A stretch of DNA of 64,000 bases, taken from Blastocatellia bacterium UBA7656. Its GTDB lineage: Bacteria > Acidobacteriota > Blastocatellia > UBA7656. The notes under the pieces were generated by a model. That model ran no database searches. It had not been told where the DNA came from and saw nothing but the letters and a program-made list of their open reading frames with translations. The translations under genes were made by a program, and so were the position numbers. The stretch covers positions 39,737 through 103,736 of the forward strand of contig DLHY01000007.1 in assembly GCA_002483445.1 (NCBI GenBank), in the 5' to 3' direction. This document shows, one piece after another, positions 50,827-58,931 of this stretch; the stretch's first letter is position 1; each line of letters begins with the position of its first letter.

Positions 50827-53800
50827 ATGACCGGCAGGCATATTCTCATCGTCGAAGACGAAAGCGCGACTGCGGAAAATCTGAGGGCCAGCCTTGAACA
50901 GTTCGGCTATGATGCGGCTGTTGCCCGCACAAAAGAGGAGGCCGTCAGCAAAGCTCAGGAACATCGCCCCGACCTTTTGCTCATCGATGCCGCGCTGGAC
51001 GAAGACGATGGGGTAGAGGCGGCGATCAGGGTACAGGCATCGTGCAATGCTCCAGTCGTGTACCTAGCCGATTACTCCGATGAAAAGTCTCTGGAGAGGA
51101 TCAGAATCGCCGAGCATAATGGGTATGTCTCCAAGCCTTATGAGGAGAAGGAACTGCGCGTGGCGCTTGAGATGGCTCTCTATGATCACAGCAATCTGCT
51201 GGCGCGGGCGGAGGAAAAGATTGAGGCGAGCGAGAAGAAGTTTCAGAGCCTTTTGGAATCCGCGCCTGACGGAATGGTGGTGAGCGATCAGCAGGGAATC
51301 ATCCTGATGGTCAACGGTCAGGCTGAAAAGATGTTCGGATACGGGGCCGATGAATTGCTCGGACAGCCGATTGAAATGCTGCTGTCGGAGCGAATCAGAC
51401 AGGCGCACGTCGAGCATCGCGAAAAATATTACGCCAGCGGCGTCACACGCCCCATGGGAACGGGGCTGGACATCTATGCAAAACGCAGGGATGGAAGCAA
51501 GTTTCTTGTCGACATAAGTCTCAGCACGCTCAAATCGGACGGCGGTTTTCTCGTCACCAGCACCATCCGCGACGTAACCATTCGCAAACGCGTTGAACAA
51601 ACTCTGCGCAATAGTGAAAAGTTCGTCAGTTCGGTGCTCAATTCGCTCGCGGCCAATATAGCGGTCATAAACAAAAGGGGTGATATTCTGGCGGTCAATC
51701 AGACGTGGGAACAGTTCGCTCGCGATAATGATGGCGCGGATATTTCCCGCATCTGGGTTGGAGCAAATTACCTGGAGGCAATCCGCAAGGCTGAAGGTAC
51801 GTTTGCCGAAGAAGCGCCTCGCGCGCTTGCAGGAATTCAGGCAGTGCTCAACGGCGAAACGGAGGAATTCTCTCTGGAGTATCCGTGTCATTCGGCGGAC
51901 GAGAAACGATGGTTTCTGATGTACGCAACTCCGCTTGCGACCGAAGAGGGCGGCGCGGTCATCTCGCATTTCAACATCACCGAGCGCAAGCAGGCTGAAG
52001 AAGCCCTGCGCGAAAGCGAATCCCTCTTTCGCGCTCTGGCCGAGACTTCCTCAGCGGCAATCTACATCTACCGGGGATCGAAATACCTGTATGCAAGTCC
52101 GAGCGCCGAAACGATGACCGGCTACACGCGGGACGAGTTGCTCTCGATGGATATATCGGGGCCGATTCATCCCGATCACCGGGAGCTTGTGAGAAAGCGA
52201 TCTGAGGCTCGGCAGCGCGGCGAGCAGGTTCCTGCGCGCTATGAGGTCAGGCTGTTGACCAAAACGGGCGAGGAGCGATGGGCTGATATAAGCGCGGCTC
52301 CCATACTGTTTCAGGGCGAGATGGCGGTGATTGTGACTTCCTTCGACATCACCGAGCGAAAGCAGGCCGAAGAGGCTATGCGCAACCTGGTTGCGGGAAC
52401 GGCTTCGGTGACTGGCGAAGAGTTTTTCGCCACATTCGTCCGGCATCTGGCGGCCTCGCTCGGCGTCCGCTACTCGATACTGACCGAAACGGTCGACGAC
52501 CGGAAAGACAGGCTGCGTATTCTGGCATCATGGGGAAGCGACAAGTTCCTGCCCAACATCGAGTACCAAGTCGCAGGCACGCCCTGCGAAGAAGTCATCA
52601 AAGAGGGCAGAGTAGTTTATTATCCCGACCACCTTCAGCAACTCTTCAGCCAGGACAGCGACCTGGTTGAGATGGAAGCGGAGAGCTATCTCGCCGCTCC
52701 ACTCATCAGCCAGGCAGGGGCGACACTGGGCCATCTTTGCATCATCGATGACAAGCCGCTGCTCAACGCCGAGATGGCCCGTTCTCTGATAAGCATATTC
52801 GCGGCGAGGGCTTCAGCAGAGCTTGAGCGCAAGCGAACCGAAGAAGCCCTGCGAAAAAGCGAGGAGCGATTATCGCTGGCCCTCGATGCTGCAAGCGTGG
52901 GAACGTGGGACTGGAATTTAGTCACCGGGAAGATCATCTGGGGCGGTCATCATCACACGCTGTTCGGTTTTTCCGAAGGTCGATTCGATGGCACTTATGA
53001 GAAATTCGAGCTATGCGTTCATCCCGATGATATGGCATCGCTCAACGTCGCAGTCGCGCGAGCCAGAGATAATCACGCAGAATACGATCACGAATTCCGC
53101 GTCGTATGGCCCGACGGTTCGATCCACTGGGTTCACGGCATGGGAGCGTTTCATTACGACCAGCAGGGGCGTCCAGTAAGGATGGTCGGCGCAGTCGTCG
53201 ATACGACCGAGCGCAGGAAGGCTGAAGAAGCGTTGCGCAATCTGGTGGAGGGGACGGCTTCGGCCACGGGAGAAGAGTTCTTCACCACGCTGGTTCGCCA
53301 TCTGGCCGCCGCGCTCGATGTCCGCTATGCCATGCTGACCGAATCGATGGACAGCGAAGCGAAGAAGTTGCGCATTCCCGCCTGCTGGGCAGGCGACAGA
53401 TTGATGCCCGACTTCGAACAAACCAATCCCAACACTCCCTGCGGCGCGGCCATCAGAGAGAAAAAGACCGTCTACTACAAGGATCGCCTTCAGCAGCATT
53501 TTCCCGATGTCAAAGCGTTCGCTGATATGGGAGCCGTGAGCTATCTCGGCATTCCGCTTGTGAACAGATCGGGAAAAGCTCTGGGCAGTCTTTGCATTTT
53601 CGACGACAAGCCGCTGGCGGATGTCGCGCTTGCCGAATCGATTCTGAGCATATTCGCCGCGCGGGCTTCGGCTGAGATGGAGCGCAAGCAGGCAGAGGAG
53701 TCTCTGCGACAGGCTGAAGAGCGTTATCGCTCGATCGTGGAAAACGCCGCTTATGGCATATTGCTTTCGACTCCCTCGGGCCGATTCCTCGCAGTCAATC

Positions 53801-55227
53801 CCGCAATGGTCGCGATGCTGGGCTATGAATCAGCCGAAGAATTGATGAAGGTCAACATCTCAACCGACATCTACGTCAACCCGGAAGACCGGACGCGACT
53901 AATCGAGCGTTACGTGCCGGAAGGAAGGATCGAAAACGTCGAAGTTGACTGGAAACGCAAGGACGGCTCGCTGATCACGGTCAAGCTCAGAGGTCGCCTG
54001 ATCGAGGACGAGGAGGGTAAACCCGAAAGCTTCGAGATACTGGTGGAAGATGTCACCGAGCGACGACATCTCGAAGCTCAGCTTCGCCAGTCTCAAAGGA
54101 TGGAATCCATCGGTCAGCTTGCGGGCGGAGTGGCTCACGATTTCAACAATCTGCTCACGGCCATCATAGGCTATTCGGAAATCCTGTTGACGAACGTCAG
54201 CAGGGACGACCCGCGAAGAATGAGCGTGGAAGAAATCAGCCGCGCGGGCAAGCGCGCCGCCGAACTCACGCGCCAGTTGCTGGCCTTCAGCCGCAAGCAG
54301 ATATTGCAACCCAGAATCATCAGCCTCAATTCAGTCATCAGCGATCTGGAAAGGATGCTCAGTCGTCTCATCGGCGAGGACGTTGAAATGATAACGCGAC
54401 TCGATCCCGACCTCGGACTGGTGAAAGCTGATCCGGGCCAGATCGAGCAGGTGATCATGAATCTGGTCGTCAACGCCCGCGACGCTATGCCTCAAGGCGG
54501 CGTGCTTATGATCGAAACCATGAACGCAGAGCTTGACGAGAGCTACGCGCGCCGTCACATAGGCGTCGAGCCGGGGCCGTATGTGCTGACGGCGATAAGC
54601 GACACCGGAATAGGAATGGGCGAAGAAACTCAATCGCACATCTTCGAGCCTTTCTTCACTACCAAAGAACAGGGCAAGGGAACGGGCCTCGGCCTTTCGA
54701 CCGTCTACGGCATAATCAAACAAAGCGGCGGCAATATATGGGTATACAGTGAAGCAGACAAGGGAACCACCTTCAAGATATACCTGCCAAGAGTAAATGA
54801 AGAAGAGACAGACGAGGAGGCGGAAGCGAAGCAGATAGAAACGCCGTGCGGCTCGGAAACCATACTCATAGTCGAAGACGAAGACCTTGTGCGCAGGCTG
54901 GCGGTTGATGTGCTTGAGGATATCGGCTACAGAGTTCACGAAGCGAAAGACGGTTTTGAGGCGCTTGAAATCTGCGAGCAGCGCAGCGAGCCGATTCATC
55001 TTATGCTCACAGATGTAGTGATGCCGCAGATGAGCGGTCGCGATCTGGCTCGAAGGGTTGCCGGCCTCAGACCTGAGATGAAAACGCTTTACATGTCAGG
55101 CTACACCGGGACGGCTATCGTCAGTCAAAACATCATCGATGCCGAGAAGGCTTTCCTCCAAAAACCGTTCACGCCTAAGAGTCTTGCGCAAAAGGTTCGC
55201 GAGGCGCTCGATGCCAAAAGCGATTAG
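50827..55227 (+). CDS. Very large cytoplasmic hybrid sensor histidine kinase
   Basis: The 1466-aa protein has no TM segment. Domains in order: receiver 1 (HILIVEDESATAENLRASLE, phosphoacceptor D in LLLIDAAL, KPYEE), PAS at about 138-260, PAS (about 260-385), PAS (about 390-520), a GAF domain, PAS with PAC, a second GAF domain, PAS (about 960-1080), HisKA (RMESIGQLAGGVAHDFNNLL), HATPase_c (NLVVNARDAMPQGG, SDTGIGMG, GKGTGLGLSTVYG), and a second receiver (LIVEDEDLVRRLAVDVLEDI, D in MLTDVVMPQMSG, K in FLQKPFTP). The two GAF units are internal duplicates (NLV.GTAS.TGEEFF.T.VRHLAA). It probably integrates several soluble signals. AAGGAAACC precedes the start. Confidence 0.92.
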   Translation: MTGRHILIVEDESATAENLRASLEQFGYDAAVARTKEEAVSKAQEHRPDLLLIDAALDEDDGVEAAIRVQASCNAPVVYLADYSDEKSLERIRIAEHNGYVSKPYEEKELRVALEMALYDHSNLLARAEEKIEASEKKFQSLLESAPDGMVVSDQQGIILMVNGQAEKMFGYGADELLGQPIEMLLSERIRQAHVEHREKYYASGVTRPMGTGLDIYAKRRDGSKFLVDISLSTLKSDGGFLVTSTIRDVTIRKRVEQTLRNSEKFVSSVLNSLAANIAVINKRGDILAVNQTWEQFARDNDGADISRIWVGANYLEAIRKAEGTFAEEAPRALAGIQAVLNGETEEFSLEYPCHSADEKRWFLMYATPLATEEGGAVISHFNITERKQAEEALRESESLFRALAETSSAAIYIYRGSKYLYASPSAETMTGYTRDELLSMDISGPIHPDHRELVRKRSEARQRGEQVPARYEVRLLTKTGEERWADISAAPILFQGEMAVIVTSFDITERKQAEEAMRNLVAGTASVTGEEFFATFVRHLAASLGVRYSILTETVDDRKDRLRILASWGSDKFLPNIEYQVAGTPCEEVIKEGRVVYYPDHLQQLFSQDSDLVEMEAESYLAAPLISQAGATLGHLCIIDDKPLLNAEMARSLISIFAARASAELERKRTEEALRKSEERLSLALDAASVGTWDWNLVTGKIIWGGHHHTLFGFSEGRFDGTYEKFELCVHPDDMASLNVAVARARDNHAEYDHEFRVVWPDGSIHWVHGMGAFHYDQQGRPVRMVGAVVDTTERRKAEEALRNLVEGTASATGEEFFTTLVRHLAAALDVRYAMLTESMDSEAKKLRIPACWAGDRLMPDFEQTNPNTPCGAAIREKKTVYYKDRLQQHFPDVKAFADMGAVSYLGIPLVNRSGKALGSLCIFDDKPLADVALAESILSIFAARASAEMERKQAEESLRQAEERYRSIVENAAYGILLSTPSGRFLAVNPAMVAMLGYESAEELMKVNISTDIYVNPEDRTRLIERYVPEGRIENVEVDWKRKDGSLITVKLRGRLIEDEEGKPESFEILVEDVTERRHLEAQLRQSQRMESIGQLAGGVAHDFNNLLTAIIGYSEILLTNVSRDDPRRMSVEEISRAGKRAAELTRQLLAFSRKQILQPRIISLNSVISDLERMLSRLIGEDVEMITRLDPDLGLVKADPGQIEQVIMNLVVNARDAMPQGGVLMIETMNAELDESYARRHIGVEPGPYVLTAISDTGIGMGEETQSHIFEPFFTTKEQGKGTGLGLSTVYGIIKQSGGNIWVYSEADKGTTFKIYLPRVNEEETDEEAEAKQIETPCGSETILIVEDEDLVRRLAVDVLEDIGYRVHEAKDGFEALEICEQRSEPIHLMLTDVVMPQMSGRDLARRVAGLRPEMKTLYMSGYTGTAIVSQNIIDAEKAFLQKPFTPKSLAQKVREALDAKSD

Positions 55228-55330
55228 AAAGGCAAAAGGCAAAAACTGAAATCTTCGCGGCAGAAGGCGATTCCCTCAGAGTGAAAAAGCATCCCTACTT
55301 TTTCATTTTGCCTTTTTACTTTGCCTTCCT
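55228..55330. repeat. AAAGGC-armed inverted repeat, copy 2
   Basis: AAAGGCAAAAGGCAAAAACT and, about 50 nt on, CATTTTGCCTTTTTACTTTG plus CCTTCCT. Related to 8248-8362, including the inner GCGATT and CCTACTTTTTCATTTTG parts. Lying between convergent genes, it could serve as a bidirectional terminator. Confidence 0.65.
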
Positions 55331-55332
55331 GC

Positions 55333-56052
55333 TCATGCGCCGAGATAAGCGGCCCTCACCCGTTCATCGTCCAGCAACTCTCGGCCCGCGCCTTCCAGAA
55401 CCACCCGCCCGTTTTCCAGCACGTAAGCGCGGTCGGCCAGTTTCAAACTCTGCTGGACGTTCTGCTCGACGAGCATCACGGTGATTCCATCCCTGTTGAG
55501 CCTGCGTATTATGTCGAACATTTCGCGGACGATTATCGGCGCAAGTCCGAGGCTCGGCTCATCAAGCATCAGCAGTCGCGGGCGGGCCATCAATCCGCGC
55601 CCTATGGCTACCATCTGCTGCTCGCCGCCCGAAAGCGTGCCTGCCAGTTGTCGCTCGCGCTCTTTGAGTTTAGGAAAGAGAGAAAAGACCTCATCGATGG
55701 TGTCTGAGTGATGACGGCGAGCCGCGGGGCTTATGGCTCCAAGCTCAAGATTTTCTCTTACGGTCATCATCGGAAAGAGCCTTCGGCCTTCCGGCACATG
55801 AGCTATGCCGCGCGCCGCTACTTTGTGCGATGGCAGTTTTTCGATATGTTCGCCGTCGAAAATTATCTGGCCCGATGCGCAGGCAACCGCGCTCGATATT
55901 GTTTTCAGAGTGGTAGTCTTTCCTGCGCCGTTGGCTCCGACGATGGTGGCGATCTCTCCTTCGCGCACAGCGAGCGAGACTCCCCAGAGTACCTGAACGT
56001 CGCCGTATCGAGCGGTCACATCGCGGAGTTCGAGCAGAGTTTTTTCTTTCAA
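55333..56052 (-). CDS. livF: LivF-like ABC transporter ATP-binding protein
   Basis: A TTG start at 56052 with GGAG 6 nt upstream gives 239 aa, the usual LivF length; the upstream extension has no family match. ABC motifs: Walker A VGANGAGKTTTLKT, Q-loop region ARGIAHVPEGRRLFPMMTVREN, signature LSGGEQQMVAIGRGL, Walker B RLLMLDEPSLGLAP and the H-loop region TVMLVEQNVQ. LivF is one of two ATPases of branched-chain amino-acid importers. The rest of such an operon (LivG, LivH, LivM, binding protein) would precede it, but none is present; upstream is a tRNA on the other strand. It is therefore orphaned or its partners lie elsewhere. Confidence 0.88.
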   Translation of the reverse strand: MKEKTLLELRDVTARYGDVQVLWGVSLAVREGEIATIVGANGAGKTTTLKTISSAVACASGQIIFDGEHIEKLPSHKVAARGIAHVPEGRRLFPMMTVRENLELGAISPAARRHHSDTIDEVFSLFPKLKERERQLAGTLSGGEQQMVAIGRGLMARPRLLMLDEPSLGLAPIIVREMFDIIRRLNRDGITVMLVEQNVQQSLKLADRAYVLENGRVVLEGAGRELLDDERVRAAYLGA

Positions 56053-56148
56053 TCCATTCTCCGAAAGAGATTGTGTCGAGGCGGACGAGTCAATATAAGG
56101 TGTCGAATGAAAAGACACAAGCGCAGGAGAGAATTGATTCTGCCGCGG

Positions 56149-56178
56149 TTGACACTTCCCCGCTCGCTTTGCTAGTTT
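56149..56178 (+). promoter_or_regulatory. Promoter of the tRNA-Asn gene
   Basis: TTGACA (56149-56154) and TAGTTT (56173-56178) with an 18-nt spacer, about 28 nt before the mature tRNA 5' end. The -35 is perfect and the -10 weak. Confidence 0.55.
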
Positions 56179-56206
56179 ACCCATTCCTTCGCGAGAAGGA
56201 ATTTGA

Positions 56207-56524
56207 TCCTGAGTAGCTCAACGGTAGAGCATCCGGCTGTGACGATGGAAAATCGCAGCTTCCACAGGCGACTGTGGTTGAAAAATCGGGTGAATTCAGG
56301 AAACCCTAAACCGACGCGAGTCGGCATGGCAATCCTGAGCGAAGCCTGCTGAAAGGCATCACAGTAAGCAGGAACGTGCAGAGACTTAGGGATTGAGGAG
56401 CCTGACCGATAAAATCCCGTAAGCGCCCGACAACTCTCAGAGTTGATGAGATAGTCCGCGCCTGAGCGAAAGCTCAGGATAAAGCGTAACCGGAGGGTTG
56501 TAGGTTCGAATCCTACCTCAGGAG
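56207..56524 (+). tRNA. tRNA-Asn(GUU) interrupted by a group I intron
   Basis: Exons are 56207-56240 and 56487-56524. Joined, they form a complete cloverleaf: acceptor TCCTGAG/CTCAGGA, D arm GCTC AACGGTA GAGC, anticodon stem TCCGG/CCGGA with loop CTGTTAA (anticodon GTT), a 5-nt variable region, T arm GTAGG TTCGAAT CCTAC and discriminator G. These are normal for bacterial tRNA-Asn. The intron separates position 35 from 36. CCA is not encoded. Read without an intron, the 5' exon would seem to carry a GTG anticodon, which the remaining structure does not support. Confidence 0.9.
56241..56486 (+). ncRNA. Group I self-splicing intron (246 nt) in tRNA-Asn
   Basis: The conserved core is visible: P AATTCAGGAAAC (56294-56305), Q AATCCTGAGCGAAGCC (56331-56346), R GTGCAGAGACT (56376-56386), S GAGATAGTCC (56448-56457). 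P3 pairs CCCTAA (56304-56309) with TTAGGG; P5 is CCGAC-GCGA-GTCGG; P9 is CCTGAGC-GAAA-GCTCAGG (56461-56478), both with GNRA loops. P1 forms between exon GGCTGT and GCAGCT (56255-56260), placing a U-G pair at the 5' splice site; the intron ends in G. There is no homing endonuclease. Length and core resemble the small tRNA introns of cyanobacterial tRNA-Leu type (IC3). Confidence 0.9.
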
Positions 56525-56532
56525 CTTTTTCA

Positions 56533-56571
56533 AAATCCCTGCGGATCGTTTTACCCGCAGGGATTTTTCTT
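56533..56571 (+). terminator. Rho-independent terminator of the tRNA gene
   Basis: AATCCCTGCGG and CCGCAGGGATT form an 11-bp stem with a 10-nt loop, followed by TTTTTCTTT. It lies 10 nt past the tRNA and probably also acts for the convergent reductase gene since the upstream flank is A-rich. Confidence 0.88.
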
Positions 56572-56586
56572 TGTCTTCACCTGATT

Positions 56587-57567
56587 TCATAAATTGACGA
56601 ATTTCATCATCGCTTCCGGGTAACGTGTTCCCGCTGCTGCTCCCTGCGGCGCAATCTCGTTGATGAGCGCGAGGTCTTCCTCAGACAGTGTAACTTCTGT
56701 CGCGCCCGCATTCTCTTCAAGATACTCGCGCCGCTTGGTTCCGGGGATGGGAACGATGTCATCACCCTGCGCCAGCGCCCAGGCCAGAGCGAGTTGTGAG
56801 GGAGTCGCATTCTTCGACCGGGCCATCTCTGTTATTCGCTCGACCAGTTCGAGATTCTTCTTGAAGTTTTCTCCCTGAAAGCGCGGCGAGTAGCGGCGAT
56901 AATCATCCTCGGCAAGGTCATCGAAACTTTTTATCTGCCCGGTGAGAAAGCCTCGTCCCAAAGGGCTATAGGCCACGAATCCGATTCCTAGCTCGCGCAC
57001 GACCGCGAGTATCTCGTCTTCGGGGTCGCGGCTCCACAGAGAGTATTCCGTTTGCAATGCGCTGATGGGATAAACCGCGTGCGCCCGACGTATGGTATCA
57101 GGCGCGGCTTCGCTTAGACCGAGGAACGACACTTTGCCTAATCTGACGAGTTCGGCCATCGCGCCGACGGTATCTTCTATCGGCACACTGGTGTCTACGC
57201 GATGCTGATAGTAGAGATCGATGTGATCTATGCCGAGTCGTTGCAGCGAAGCATCACATGCCTCGCGGACGTATGCGGGATGGCCATCGATCCACCTGAG
57301 GTCTCCGCTTCGACGTATGCCGAATTTGGTGGCGACGACGACCTGATCGCGGCGTCCGCGAATGGCTTTGTTTATGAGTTGTTCATTCGTATAAGGGCCG
57401 TACATATCGGACGTATCGAGGAAATCCATACCGAGATCGAGAGCGCGATGAATGGTGGCTATGGATTCGTTTTCATCCGTCGGGCCGTAGAATTCCGACA
57501 TGCCCATGCAGCCGAGTCCGATACAGGAAGTAATAAGACCTTGCGTTCCTAACCTGCGCTTTTGCAT
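56587..57567 (-). CDS. Aldo/keto reductase
   Basis: The 326-aa protein starts after CCAGAGGAGGCTGAA. It has the TIM-barrel AKR features: CMGMSEFYGPTDENESIATI, catalytic D and Y in DTSDMYGPYTNEQLI, K in VVATKFGI, H in LYYQHRVDTSVPIEDTVGAM and the NADP-binding IPGTKRREYLEENAGA. The nearest group is the YghZ/AKR13-type family using NADPH. Length matches. Substrate is not predictable. It is followed by the tRNA terminator region and preceded by a modular repeat 94 nt upstream. Confidence 0.93.
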   Translation of the reverse strand: MQKRRLGTQGLITSCIGLGCMGMSEFYGPTDENESIATIHRALDLGMDFLDTSDMYGPYTNEQLINKAIRGRRDQVVVATKFGIRRSGDLRWIDGHPAYVREACDASLQRLGIDHIDLYYQHRVDTSVPIEDTVGAMAELVRLGKVSFLGLSEAAPDTIRRAHAVYPISALQTEYSLWSRDPEDEILAVVRELGIGFVAYSPLGRGFLTGQIKSFDDLAEDDYRRYSPRFQGENFKKNLELVERITEMARSKNATPSQLALAWALAQGDDIVPIPGTKRREYLEENAGATEVTLSEEDLALINEIAPQGAAAGTRYPEAMMKFVNL

Positions 57568-57661
57568 TTCAGCCTCCTCTGGAAAACAGTTTTCAGTTTT
57601 CAGTTTTCAGTTCTCACCATTTCAGAGCGTCACTGAAAATGACATCGATGACTCCTTCGAA

Positions 57662-57745
57662 GTGGCGCAAGCTGTTAGCTTGCGCGGCTCCAAATTTCGT
57701 ACTTTCAAAGAGCGCAACCTGTTAGATTGCGCTGCATCAATAACT
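57662..57745 (-). repeat. Modular double-hairpin repeat, copy 7
   Basis: GCGCAAGCTGTTAGCTTGCGC, the linker (CAAATTTCGTACTTTC on the plus strand) and GCGCAACCTGTTAGATTGCGC. It is oriented like the other copies to the reductase at 56587-57567. The second palindrome combines CAACCT and AGATTG arms, an intermediate of two arm types. A TTTTCAG tandem tract (57589-57615) lies between it and the gene. Confidence 0.85.
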
Positions 57746-57798
57746 CCTGAATTTGTTTTTGTTTTATTGAGAATATCAGGTCGACTGACGATTGCGCA

Positions 57799-58248
57799 TC
57801 AACTGCCCTCGGCATTTCCCGCTTTCCTTCGCGCGAGCAGATAGTCGATTGAGAATCGATCTTCTTCGCGCGGCAGCATGAATATAAAGAGCAGCAATGC
57901 GAGACGGGGTATGACGTGCGTGTGGAATTGAAAGAGCGGCTCTTTGAGGAGATGCCCGAATGTCACTATGGCGAGAACTCCTCCGAGCGAGACGAGCGCC
58001 TCGCGAGTGCGCAGGCCGATGATGACTAAAGCGCCCGCAAGAAGTTCTATGAAAGGGATTGTGACGCCCACCGTCCAGAGCGACCACACAGGCAGGAAGG
58101 TATCGGAGAAAGGCAGGAAATATTTGCGCGCGTGTTCGAGCGGGCCAAGTTGAAAGACCTTCCACCTGCCCGCCATGAAAAATATCAGTCCGAGCGTGAG
58201 TCGGGCGAACAAAAGCGCCCAGCTTCGATTTGTGTCGTGTGGTTTCAC
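57799..58248 (-). CDS. DoxX family membrane protein
   Basis: The 149-aa protein has four TM helices: LLFARLTLGLIFFMAGRWKV, LWTVGVTIPFIELLAGALVI, LVSLGGVLAIVTFGHLLKE and VIPRLALLLFIFMLPREEDR. The GRWKVFQLGP region after helix 1 is typical of DoxX. The tail EDRFSIDYLLARRK resembles the other DoxX copy (GRFSVDEL). The start MKPHDTNRSWALLFARL has no strong ribosome site (GTGAAACCACACG upstream is poor). Function of the family is unclear, probably related to membrane redox. Confidence 0.82.
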   Translation of the reverse strand: MKPHDTNRSWALLFARLTLGLIFFMAGRWKVFQLGPLEHARKYFLPFSDTFLPVWSLWTVGVTIPFIELLAGALVIIGLRTREALVSLGGVLAIVTFGHLLKEPLFQFHTHVIPRLALLLFIFMLPREEDRFSIDYLLARRKAGNAEGS

Positions 58249-58254
58249 AATAGG

Positions 58255-58503
58255 CTATTTATGCCTCGCTTTTCTTTTTGAGCTTTCGGGCAGAGCAGCG
58301 ACCAGAGCGCGAAGAACGGCATTCACAGATTCGGGAGTAGTGAAAACCTTTGACACTTCAGGGTCGAGAAGCACCACGAGGCGTTCTTTACTTATCCGAC
58401 CAGCGAATCGGTTGGGCTTGGCCTTGCTGTAGTCGAAGCTGTACTCCGCGAGCATTTCTTCTGATTCTTTACTGCGAGATTTAGAGGTCGGTATTTTCTT
58501 CAT
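58255..58503 (-). CDS. brnA: BrnA-type antitoxin
   Basis: The 82-aa protein starts at 58503 (GGAAGGATT before ATG). It has the short BrnA core: the EYSFDYSKAKPNRFAGRI region and RLVVLLDPEVSKVFTTPESVNAVLRALVAAL, which is the usual ribbon-helix-helix-like end. It neutralises the toxin encoded just upstream and represses the operon. It overlaps the toxin gene by 23 nt. Confidence 0.85.
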   Translation of the reverse strand: MKKIPTSKSRSKESEEMLAEYSFDYSKAKPNRFAGRISKERLVVLLDPEVSKVFTTPESVNAVLRALVAALPESSKRKARHK

Positions 58504-58771
58504 AATCCTTCCGTTCTTTCGCTGTTGGCAATCGCGCACTGATAATGCGGATGATTTCTCCGGGCCGTTCGGTGAAGCAGACCAATAGCAATCGCTTATT
58601 TATGGAATACCCGATGATGATCTCACGCCTTTCATTTTTGGAATGCACTTCATCATCAAAGATCACGGCCAATGAATTATCAAAGACGGTACTCGCCTCG
58701 TCAAAGCTAACCCCGTGCTTGAGTTCATTTGATCTGGCTTTGTTGTCATCCCATTCAAACCGATAGCTCAT
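58481..58771 (-). CDS. brnT: BrnT-type ribonuclease toxin
   Basis: The 96-aa protein starts at 58771 (GGATGATCTGT before ATG). It begins SYRFEWDDNKARSNELKHGV, SFDEASTVFDNSLAVIFDDE, followed by RREIIIGYSINKRLLLVCFT and IIRIISARLPTAKERKDYEE. The W-D-..K-...N..KHGV.F.EA and ISAR..T..ER..YE signatures are those of BrnT, a ribosome-independent RNase. It forms a toxin-antitoxin operon with BrnA in toxin-first order, as is normal. The GC-content is lower than in the surrounding genes, consistent with mobility. Confidence 0.92.
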   Translation of the reverse strand: MSYRFEWDDNKARSNELKHGVSFDEASTVFDNSLAVIFDDEVHSKNERREIIIGYSINKRLLLVCFTERPGEIIRIISARLPTAKERKDYEENTDL

Positions 58772-58931
58772 ACAGATCATCCATTGTGGTTTTCAACGGC
58801 TGAGGCTTACAGGGAAGAAGCGGCCCTGTCAATCGCCGCCCTTGGTTCAATCTTGCAATCGAACGCCTGATGGCTTCGAAACAAGTCGAGCCAACAGCAG
58901 TACAAATACGCCTAGATACTGCTTCACTGTC

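Noticed and set aside
56207..56260. tRNA-His reading (GTG anticodon) of the 5' half without an intron
   Set aside because: The uninterrupted sequence cannot form the anticodon or T arms, while removal of 246 nt gives a perfect tRNA-Asn.
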